Positions 56,739-64,000 of a DNA stretch of 64,000 nt are shown one piece after another (position 1 is the first letter of the stretch; every line of letters begins with the position of its first letter). Below the pieces are notes generated by a model. That model ran no database searches. It was not told the origin of the DNA and worked only from the letters and a program-made list of their open reading frames with translations. The DNA comes from Prevotella histicola JCM 15637 = DNF00424. GTDB taxonomy: Bacteria; Bacteroidota; Bacteroidia; Bacteroidales; Bacteroidaceae. The translations under genes were made by a program, and so were the position numbers. The stretch is taken from contig NZ_BAJX01000015.1 of assembly GCF_000613925.1 (NCBI RefSeq), forward strand, positions 1-64,000. The letters run 5' to 3'.

Positions 56739-57038
56739 ATGAACAAAAAAATTACACTGATGATGCTCCTGCTGATGACCGCCACCATAGGAGCATACGC
56801 ACAAGGCAATGGTATTGCTGGTATCAATGAAGCTACAAAAATGGTAACCTCCTACTTCGATCCCGGCACGAAACTCATCTATGCCGTGGGGGCAGTAGTG
56901 GGGTTGATTGGAGGTATTAAAGTGTACAACAAGTTCTCAAGTGGTGACCCCGATACGAGCAAGACCGCAGCCTCTTGGTTCGGTGCGTGTATCTTCCTCA
57001 TCGTGGCTGCCACTATCTTGAGAAGTTTCTTCCTGTAA
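56739..57038 (+). CDS. traE: TraE, DUF4134 (VirB2-like pilin)
   Basis: A 99-residue protein with a signal peptide (ending AYAQG) and two hydrophobic helices (LIYAVGAVVGLIGGIKVYNK, and ACIFLIVAATILRSFF). Size and layout match DUF4134/TraE, considered the pilin-like subunit (VirB2 analogue) of CTnDOT-type secretion channels. It is followed by traF after 4 bp. Confidence 0.85.
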   Translation: MNKKITLMMLLLMTATIGAYAQGNGIAGINEATKMVTSYFDPGTKLIYAVGAVVGLIGGIKVYNKFSSGDPDTSKTAASWFGACIFLIVAATILRSFFL

Positions 57039-57042
57039 GGCG

Positions 57043-57378
57043 ATGGCAGCATTTGAAATCAACAAAGGTGTAGGCCGGACGGTGGAGTTCAAGGGCTTGA
57101 AGGCGCAGTACCTCTTCCTCTTTGCAGGAGGGCTGCTTGCCGTCTTCATTCTTGTGGTCATTCTCTATCTCTGCGGCATCAGTCAGATAGCCTGTCTTGT
57201 CATAGGTGTAGTGGGTGCCACCATAGTGGTGTGGCAAACGTTCACCATGAACAGAAAGTACGGACAGTACGGACTGATGAAGAAAGGAGCAGTGCGTATG
57301 CACCCACGCTACCTTGTAAACCGCCGTACGGTCTGCCACCTTATTCGTAACCTTCAACCAAAGATAGCGAAGAAATGA
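57043..57378 (+). CDS. traF: TraF, DUF4133 (VirB3-like)
   Basis: A 111-residue inner-membrane protein with the DUF4133 pattern: INKGVGRTVEFKGLKAQYLF, two TM helices (LFAGGLLAVFILVVILYLCG and ACLVIGVVGATIVVWQTF), then MNRKYGQYGLMKKGAVRMHP and YLVNRRTV. VirB3-like proteins pair with the VirB4 ATPase; here the stop overlaps the start of traG by 4 bp. Confidence 0.85.
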   Translation: MAAFEINKGVGRTVEFKGLKAQYLFLFAGGLLAVFILVVILYLCGISQIACLVIGVVGATIVVWQTFTMNRKYGQYGLMKKGAVRMHPRYLVNRRTVCHLIRNLQPKIAKK

Positions 57379-59886
57379 GAAATAAAAGCAAGATAACGAC
57401 CTTGGAATCGAAGTTTCCACTGCTCTCCATAGAGCAGGGCTGTATGGTGAGCAAGGATGCAGACATCACGGTGGCTTTCCGTGTGGAATTGCCCGAACTC
57501 TTTACCGTCACTTCTACAGAATACGAAGCAATGCACTCTGCCTGGCACAAGGCTATAAAAGTGCTGCCCAATTACAGCATCGTACATAAGCAGGACTGGT
57601 TCATTAAGGAGGACTATCAAGGAAAGCTCTCCGATGGCGGACTGAGTTTCCTTGCTCGCTCCTCTGAACGGCACTTCAACGAACGTCCGTATCTCCACCA
57701 CTCAGTCTATCTCTTCCTTACCAAGACGAACAAGCAGCGTATGGCACAGCAGAGTAATTTCTCTTCGCTCTGCCGTGGACACCTGCTGCCCAAGGAAATC
57801 ACCAACAAAGATGAGGTGATGAAGTTCATGGAAGCAGTGGACCAGTTCGAGCGTATCATCAACGATACCGAGCAGCTAAGGATTGTCCGCATGACAGAGG
57901 AAGAGTTGGTTGGTACAAATGAAAAGGGCGGACTCTTGGACCGTTATTTCTCCCTCTCGGAAGAAGGACACGCGTCGTTGGAGGACATCCGCTTGGGCGC
58001 AGACCTTGTGCGTGTGGGCGACAATATGCTTTGTCTACACACACTCTCCGACACGGATGACCTGCCGACAACGGTCAGCACGGACAGCCGATATGAACGG
58101 CTATCCACCGACAGAAGTGACTGCCGTCTTTCCTTTGCCTCTCCCGTAGGATTGATGCTACCCTGCAACCATATCTATAACCAGTATCTCTTCATCGAGG
58201 ACAGTGATGTCAACTTGGAACGCTTCGAAAAGCAGGCAAGGAATATGCACTCGCTGGCACGCTATAGCCGTAGCAACCAAATCAACGAGGAGTGGATACA
58301 GGAGTATCTCAATATTGCCCATTCACAGGGACTGACCTCCATCCGTGCTCACTTCAACATATTGGCCTGGAGTAGCGATAAGGAAGAACTTCGCCAGATT
58401 AAGAATGACGTGGGCTCTGCACTTGCTCTTATGGAATGCCACCCTCGCCACAACACCATTGATGCGGCAACGCTCTACTGGGCAGGCATTCCCGGCAATG
58501 CGGCAGACTTTCCTGCAGAAGAGTCATTCTATACTTTCATCGAGCCTGCCTCTGTTTCTTTACGGCAGAGACGAACTACAAGGATTCGCTCTCTCCCTTC
58601 GGTATCAAGATGGCAGACCGCCTTTCAGGAAAACCCGTCCACTTAGACATATCGGATTTGCCGATGAAAAAAGGAGTCATCACCAACCGCAACAAGTTCA
58701 TCTTGGGTCCTTCGGGTAGCGGCAAGTCTTTCTTTACCAACACATGGTACGTCAGTATTATGAGCAGGGAGCGCACGTCCTCTTGGTCGATACGGGTAAC
58801 TCATATCAAGGCTTGTGCGAACTTATCCACCGCAAGACCAAGGGTGAGGACGGTGTGTATTTCACCTATACCAATGGAAGTCCGATATCCTTCAACCCTT
58901 TCTATACAGATGATTACTTCTTCGACGTGGAGAAAAGGGAGAGTATCTGCACGCTGCTGCTCACGCTTTGGAAGAGTGCAGATGAGCATATCACTAAGAC
59001 CGAGGCAGGCGAACTTGGTTCTGCCGTCAACACCTATATCGAGCTGATATGTGCTGACCACAGCGTTACACCCTGTTTTAATACCTTCTATGAGTATCTG
59101 CGGGACGTGTACCGAAAGGATATGGAAAAGAGAGACATTAAGGTAACGCTCTCGGACTTTAATATCAACAACCTCTTAACTACATTGAAGCAATATTATC
59201 GTGGTGGTCGATATGATTTCCTGTTGAACTCGGACAAGAACATCGATCTACTCTCCAAACGCTTTATCGTTTTTGAAATCGACCAAGTGAAGGACAACAA
59301 AGACCTCTTTCCTGTGGTAACGATTATCATCATGGAAGCCTTCATCAACAAGATGCGCCGATTAAAGGGTATCCGTAAGATGATACTTATTGAGGAAGCG
59401 TGGAAGGCGATTGCTTCGGCAAACATGGCAGACTACATCAAGTATCTCTATAAGACGGTGAGAAAGTATTTCGGGGAAGCCATTGTCGTAACGCAGGAGG
59501 TGGACGACATCATCCAGTCACCCATCGTCAAGGAGAGCATTATTAATAACTCTGACTGCAAGATACTGCTTGACCAGCGCAAGTACATGACCAAGTTCGA
59601 CGGCATACAGGCGATGCTCGGTCTTTCGGAAAAGGAAAAGAGCCAGATACTCTCCATCAACCAGAACAACGACCCCAACCGACTCTACAAGGAAGTGTGG
59701 ATAGGGCTGGGCGGTATGCAGAGTGCCGTCTATGCTACGGAAGTGAGCATGGAGGAATACCTAACCTACACTACGGAGGAAACCGAGAAGGTGGAGGTGA
59801 TGAACAGGGCAGCACAGCTTGGTGGGGATATCGAAACGGCTATCCGTCAGCTTGCCATAGAGAAAAGAAACAATAAAAAGAAATAA
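57375..59886 (+). pseudogene. traG: TraG, VirB4-type conjugation ATPase, two one-base frameshifts
   Basis: Energy-providing ATPase of the transfer channel, about 836 residues when repaired. The first 424-codon frame covers the N-terminal domain (SKITTLESKFPLLSIEQGCM). Near 58549 a lost C (GCCCTC to GCCTC) ends it; the next frame reads FFTAETNYKDSLSPFGIKMA and contains Walker A FILGPSGSGKSFFTN. Near 58741 another lost C (AACCACATG) leads to the last frame, MVRQYYEQGAHVLLVDTGNS, with Walker B RKMILIEEAWKAIA and motif VVTQEVDDI. Two isolated losses of one C within 200 bp of an otherwise perfect gene look like sequence errors. If real, the element could not transfer by itself. Confidence 0.8.
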
Positions 59887-59913
59887 GTACAAACCATCAA
59901 AACTATAGTAACA

Positions 59914-60543
59914 ATGAAAAAGTACATTTTCATGGCTCTCTTAGGATTGAGCCTTTCTGTTCCCAAAGCCCACGCACAGTGGGTAGTAACCGACCCTGGC
60001 AATTTTGCTGGCAACATCGTCAATTCGGTCAAGGAGATAGCCACCGCCTCCAAGACGGTGAAGAATACCTTGGACGGTTTTAAGGAAGTGGAGAAACTCT
60101 ACAACGACACCAAGAAGTATTACGATGCACTCAAGAAGGTGAACAACTTGATTGGCGATGCCTACAAGGTCAAGGAGTGCATCCTGATGGTGGGCGACAT
60201 CTCGGAGATTTACGTTACCTCGTATAAGAAAATGCTCTCGGACAAGAACTTCCGCCCTTCGGAACTCGCTGCGATGGCTTCGGGCTATGCCAAGCTTTTG
60301 GAGCAGAGCGGTGAGAGTCTCAAGGAACTAAAGTCCATCGTTAAGAGTAATGTCTTCTCGATGAACGACCACGAGCGCATGCTGGCAATCGACCGTATTT
60401 ATACCACACTGAGGGAAAACCGCTCGCTTGTATCATACTACACAAGGAAGAACATTTCCGTGAGCTACGTGCGTGCAAGGGAGAAGAACAACCTTGCCTC
60501 TGTCAAGGCACTCTACGGTAATACGGCAAGCAGGTATTGGTAA
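59914..60543 (+). CDS. traI: TraI, DUF4141 (VirB5-like)
   Basis: A 209-residue exported protein with signal peptide (ending AHAQW) and a long helical body (NSVKEIATASKTVKNTLDGF, VEKLYNDTKKYYDALKKVNN). DUF4141 proteins occupy this place, after traG, in Bacteroidota tra operons and are compared with the VirB5 minor pilin. No gene for traH is visible between traG and this gene. Confidence 0.8.
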   Translation: MKKYIFMALLGLSLSVPKAHAQWVVTDPGNFAGNIVNSVKEIATASKTVKNTLDGFKEVEKLYNDTKKYYDALKKVNNLIGDAYKVKECILMVGDISEIYVTSYKKMLSDKNFRPSELAAMASGYAKLLEQSGESLKELKSIVKSNVFSMNDHERMLAIDRIYTTLRENRSLVSYYTRKNISVSYVRAREKNNLASVKALYGNTASRYW

Positions 60544-60594
60544 ATCCACAGACAAAAAAGAACTTGAAAAAACTTTCATAAAACACTTTTGCTT

Positions 60595-61632
60595 ATGGAT
60601 TTTGCCAGTTTACACGAGCTGCTACGCTCAACCTATGACGAGATGATGCCACTCTGTGCCCAGATGACGGGCATTGCCAAAGGCATTGCAGGCTTGGGTG
60701 CACTCTTTTATATTGCCCTTCGGGTATGGGCTTCCATTGCCCGTGCCGAGGCGATAGATGTTTTTCCACTTCTCCGACCTTTTGTCTTAGGCTTTTGTAT
60801 AATGTTCTTCCCGACAGTCGTACTGGGTACGATGAATGCCGTTCTCTCGCCCGTAGTGCAGGGAACGGAGATGATGGTACACCAGCAGGAGGGGAACCTT
60901 GCCGAGCTTACTGCCAAGCGGGACAAGTTGCAAGAGGAAGCCTACCTTAGGAATCCTGAAACAGCCTACCTTGTTTCCAACGAGAAGTTCGATGAGAAGA
61001 TAGAGGAAATGGGCATCATCGGACCTGAAGATGCCGTGACGATAGCGGGTATGTATGCCGAGCGTGCTGCCTATCAGACCAAGCAATGGATTATGAAGAT
61101 GGTACACGACCTTTTAGAACTTCTTTTCCATGCTGCAGGACTTATCATCGACACACTACGCACCTTTATACTCATCGTCCTTGCCATTCTCGGTCCGATA
61201 GTCTTCGGTATTGCCGTATGGGATGGTCTTGCAGGCTCACTTACGGCATGGTTCTCACGCTATATCTCTGTTTACCTGTGGCTGCCTGTCAGCTCTATCC
61301 TTACGGCACTGCTTACGAAAATACAGGTGCTGATGATAGAGAAGGATATCGAAGCACTCAGTGACCCTAACTACCTGCCTGATTCGGGGACGTGGTACTA
61401 CATCGTCTTCTTCCTTATCGGTATCGTAGGCTACTTCTGTGTACCTACCGTGGCAGGATGGATTATCGAAGCTGGAGGCGGTATCGGCTCATACGGTCGT
61501 AATGTCAACCAGACAGCACAGCATGGTGCGCAAGGAGCATATACCGGTGGCAAGGCTGCTATGGCTGGCGCAGGTGCTGCTGTGGGAAATGTCGGTGGAC
61601 GTATCAAGGGTGCACTGCTCAAAGGAAAATAG
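60595..61632 (+). CDS. traJ: TraJ, multi-pass channel protein (VirB6-like)
   Basis: A 345-residue membrane protein. I use the ATG at 60595 (MDFASLHELLRSTYDEMM) rather than the in-frame TTG two codons upstream. TM segments are at GIAKGIAGLGALFYIALRVW, FVLGFCIMFFPTVVLGTMN, LILIVLAILGPIVFGIAVW-like stretches, and IVFFLIGIVGYFCVPTVAGW. The C-terminus is Gly/Ala-rich. It matches TraJ of CTnDOT, the VirB6-like inner-membrane pore component. Confidence 0.8.
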   Translation: MDFASLHELLRSTYDEMMPLCAQMTGIAKGIAGLGALFYIALRVWASIARAEAIDVFPLLRPFVLGFCIMFFPTVVLGTMNAVLSPVVQGTEMMVHQQEGNLAELTAKRDKLQEEAYLRNPETAYLVSNEKFDEKIEEMGIIGPEDAVTIAGMYAERAAYQTKQWIMKMVHDLLELLFHAAGLIIDTLRTFILIVLAILGPIVFGIAVWDGLAGSLTAWFSRYISVYLWLPVSSILTALLTKIQVLMIEKDIEALSDPNYLPDSGTWYYIVFFLIGIVGYFCVPTVAGWIIEAGGGIGSYGRNVNQTAQHGAQGAYTGGKAAMAGAGAAVGNVGGRIKGALLKGK

Positions 61633-61682
61633 AAATCGAGCAACTATGCCTAATTAATCAACAGATATAAAAGAAAAAAGAA

Positions 61683-62306
61683 ATGGAATTCAAATCACTT
61701 GGTAATATCGAGACTTCATTCAGACAAATAAGACTCTATGCCTTTGTCTTTGCCATCGTCTGTGTGGTAGTAAGCGGTTATGCCGTTTATGCCTCGTACA
61801 GCTTCGCTAAGGAGCAGCGGGAGAAAATCTATGTGCTTGATCAGGGAAAGTCGCTCATGCTTGCCCTCAGTCAGGATGCAAGTCGTAATCGTCCCGTAGA
61901 GGCAAGAGAACACGTTCGCCGTTTCCATGAGCTGTTCTTCACCATTGCGCCCGACAAGGATGCCATCGAAAAGAATATGGAGCGTGCCTTTGTGCTGTGT
62001 GACAAGTCGGCTTTCAACTATTATAAGGACTTGGCAGAGAAGGGCTATTATAACCGTGCCATATCGGGTAATGTCAATCAGCGCATAGAGGTGGACTCTA
62101 TCCACTGCAACTTTAATACTTACCCTTATGCGGTAACGACCTATGCACGGGAGTTTATCGTCCGCCAGAGCAACGTCACAGAGCGTAGTCTTGTTACGAC
62201 CTGCACGCTGCAGAACTCTGTCCGTTCGGACAACAACCCGCAAGGCTTCCTGATGGAGAACTTCCTCGTTAAGGAAAACAGGGATATACAGACTTATAAA
62301 CGATAA
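61683..62306 (+). CDS. traK: TraK, VirB8-like channel protein
   Basis: A 207-residue protein with a short cytoplasmic start (SLGNIETSFRQIRLYAF), one TM helix (FVFAIVCVVVSGYAVYASYS) and a periplasmic domain containing SAFNYYKDLAEKGYYNRAIS and DSIHCNFNTYPYAVTTYARE. It matches TraK (Bacteroides conjugative transposon TraK family), placed with VirB8-type assembly factors. Separated by 50 bp from traJ and 4 bp from traL. Confidence 0.85.
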   Translation: MEFKSLGNIETSFRQIRLYAFVFAIVCVVVSGYAVYASYSFAKEQREKIYVLDQGKSLMLALSQDASRNRPVEAREHVRRFHELFFTIAPDKDAIEKNMERAFVLCDKSAFNYYKDLAEKGYYNRAISGNVNQRIEVDSIHCNFNTYPYAVTTYAREFIVRQSNVTERSLVTTCTLQNSVRSDNNPQGFLMENFLVKENRDIQTYKR

Positions 62307-62310
62307 GGCT

Positions 62311-62613
62311 ATGGCAAGGAAAAGAAACTTTTTACTCTCACGTCACTATCTGCGCTTTCACCTGTGGCTCCGCCATCGGTGTGAAAGGCTCACGATAAGG
62401 CAGAGAAAGGAAATCGTCTATGGGCTGAGCTTCATCTATCTGCTCTGCTCGCTTTGGATGATAGCGCAGTTTTTCCTTCCTCCAAAGAAGGAGAAACTAC
62501 CTATCCCCACGGGAAAGCTGACGGACAGTCCGATACGGACGGACAGCACTTTACATGAGTTACACGGTAATTTTTATCTACAACATCATCAAACAATCAA
62601 AGAAAATGGATAA
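62311..62613 (+). CDS. traL: TraL, DUF3989 small membrane protein
   Basis: A 100-residue protein with a basic N-terminus (RFHLWLRHRCERLTIRQRKE), one TM helix (IVYGLSFIYLLCSLWMIAQF) and a short polar tail. Size, order and the RLTIRQRK-type motif match DUF3989/TraL of CTnDOT-like operons. The stop overlaps the traM start by 8 bp. Role in channel assembly is not known in detail. Confidence 0.8.
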   Translation: MARKRNFLLSRHYLRFHLWLRHRCERLTIRQRKEIVYGLSFIYLLCSLWMIAQFFLPPKKEKLPIPTGKLTDSPIRTDSTLHELHGNFYLQHHQTIKENG

Positions 62614-63873
62614 TAAACAGAAAGAACAAATGAAAAAAGGCTTAGTCTTCGGAGGACTGGGACTGCTGTTTGCCCTCTCAATGTGGTTCATCTTCGCACC
62701 ATCGGGCAAGGATAAGACTGCAGCGGAGCAGGGACTCAATGACAGCATCCCGCAGGCAACGACAGAAAAGCTCACCGAAAACAAGCTCAAAGCCTACGAA
62801 TTGGGCGACAAGGCACACGAGGAGGAACAGACCCGCGAGGAGATGGGCAGACTATCGGACTATTTCACCCAGAACACTGCTCCATCAGAGGAGCAGCGTG
62901 CAGAAACGGCTGCTTCTACGGCAAAGATAGAAAACTCTATGCATCGCTATGAGGAGAATAATCGCCTCTTGAACTCCTTTTACGCTCCCGATCCACACGA
63001 GCAGGAGCGTGAAGCCTTGCGCTCGGAAATAGATAATCTTAAAAAGGAACTCTCAGCCAAAGACAGCAGGGAGGACAATGAAGAGAAACGGCAGCTTGCC
63101 TTGATGGAAAAGAGCTATCAGATGGCAGCGAAGTATCTTCCCAAAGCATCAACTCCACCTACCTTCAATAATGGTCTGGCGGCAGGAAATGAAAAAACGG
63201 AAGATACAGCAGGTGGCTCTGACGCCGCTAAGGGCAAGACCATGCAGAATGAAAAGCCTGCAATGGAAGTTCTGCCGGAGCGTAGGCAGATAGTTTCTTC
63301 ACTTGATCAGCCTATGAGCGATGTGTACTTTATGGAGGAATACGGCAAGAAGGCTCGTAATATGGGTTTTCATTCGCTTGCAAGCACGGCTGTACCTACA
63401 ATGCGCAATACGCTTAAAGTTGTAGTAGACAGGACCACTGTTCTTAAGGAGGGTGACAATGTCGTACTCCGTCTGCTTGAAAGTGCCAAGGTACAGGGAC
63501 TGCAAATTCCACGGCATAGCGACTCATAGCCGTTGCCAAGATTGAAGGTAACCGTATGCACCTACTTATCAAAAGCATTGAGGTGGACGGTCATATCATA
63601 GCCGTCAAGCTCTCTGCATATGACACAGACGGACAGGAGGGCGTGTATATACCAGGTTCGGAGGACATAAATGCGCTTAAGGAAGTCGGTGCGAACATCG
63701 GTGGTTCAATGGGAACATCCTTTACCTTCGCTTCCTCTGCCAAAGACCAGATTATCTCAGAGGCTGCCCGTGGGGTGATGCAGGGCGCAAGTCAGCTGCT
63801 TCAAAAGAAGCTGCGCACCATCAAGGTAACGCTCAAGGGTGGCTACCGCCTTTTCTTGGTTCAGTCCAAATAA
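62606..63873 (+). pseudogene. traM: TraM, VirB10-like channel protein, one-base frameshift
   Basis: A bitopic protein of about 422 residues, repaired. I choose the ATG at 62606 (MDNKQKEQMKKGLVFGGLGL), overlapping traL. It has one TM helix, then a long charged coiled region (ALRSEIDNLKKELSAKDSRE) and a C-terminal TraM/VirB10-like domain. The first frame ends at QGLQIPRHSDS. Restoring one C near 63520 (AGCCGAC) gives IPRHSRLIAVAKIEGNRMHL and continues through IKSIEVDGHIIAVKLSAYDT to LKGGYRLFLVQSK. Families in this position bridge the inner and outer membrane parts of the channel. Confidence 0.8.
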
Positions 63874-63922
63874 AACAATCAAAAATGATAAGTAAAAAAT
63901 AACATCAAATAAAAAAGGAACA

Positions 63923-64000
63923 ATGAAGAAAATTATTTTATCAATGGCTATGCTTGCCATGGTGGGAGCAACAGCCACAGCACAGGAAAACAATGATGGT
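63923..64000 (+). CDS. traN: TraN (DUF4138), start only
   Basis: The first 26 codons of a gene cut by the window edge: MKKIILSMAMLAMVGATATA is a signal peptide, followed by QENNDG. Position 49 bp after traM and the exported start fit TraN, the VirB9-like outer-membrane partner of TraM. Identity rests on gene order only. Confidence 0.55.
   Translation, partial: MKKIILSMAMLAMVGATATAQENNDG

Overview
The window looks like an accessory region of a Bacteroidota chromosome, most probably a Prevotella-type organism. The evidence is several TTG-N20-TATATTTG promoters, a type IX secretion C-terminal domain, and a tra/mob set of the CTnDOT family. No rRNA, tRNA, CRISPR array or core metabolic gene was seen, and nearly everything is mobile or cargo DNA. 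All functions come from reading motifs; no search was run.

Layout. (1) 1-2.5 kb: the end of an IS982-family element abuts the severed C-terminus of an Rhs protein with a SleB-like cell-wall hydrolase tip, followed by a signal-peptide protein that looks like its immunity partner. (2) 3.3-16.7 kb: a T9SS-type surface protein, then a giant SpvB/FG-GAP/Rhs toxin (about 3,280 residues once a one-base frameshift is repaired) with a different, permuted papain-like tip and its own membrane-anchored immunity candidate. (3) 16.7-22 kb: a mobilisation/integration module read leftwards, with a mobA stub, an oriT-like site, a DUF3408 protein, two helix-turn-helix proteins, a DUF1896 protein and two tandem tyrosine recombinases. 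(4) 22.2-30.3 kb: CTn backbone genes, namely a truncated methylase/SNF2 helicase, topoisomerase III and a DUF4099/DUF3945 protein. (5) 30.6-41.2 kb: a regulated peptide cluster. A TetR-type regulator and an alpha-oxoamine synthase are divergent from a VKOR-thioredoxin oxidoreductase, a five-cysteine double-glycine precursor peptide, a TonB-receptor-like barrel, a glycosyltransferase-like protein and a C39-peptidase ABC exporter. (6) 41.2-44.2 kb: IS debris, an IS5-like element and a MITE. (7) 44.2-50.1 kb: a second cargo unit with a secreted lipase-like protein, two small lipoproteins and a catalytically dead astacin-like lipoprotein, flanked by two copies of the mobC 3' end. (8) 50.1-64 kb: mobC-mobB-mobA, oriT, then traA, traB, a TM protein, traE, traF, traG, traI, traJ, traK, traL, traM and the start of traN.

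The most exciting candidate is region 5. Its enzyme set (disulfide former, glycosyltransferase-like protein, C39 exporter) and its precursor with five cysteines match the logic of glycocins such as sublancin, but in a Gram-negative Bacteroidota with an outer-membrane barrel. A divergent promoter cassette of about 95 bp in front of it is repeated in front of the region 7 cargo, which suggests common control.

At least nine reading-frame breaks in eight otherwise good genes are each repaired by a single base, usually in a short homopolymer. That points to sequencing or assembly indels, or recent decay, and should be resolved before any of these genes is called dead.
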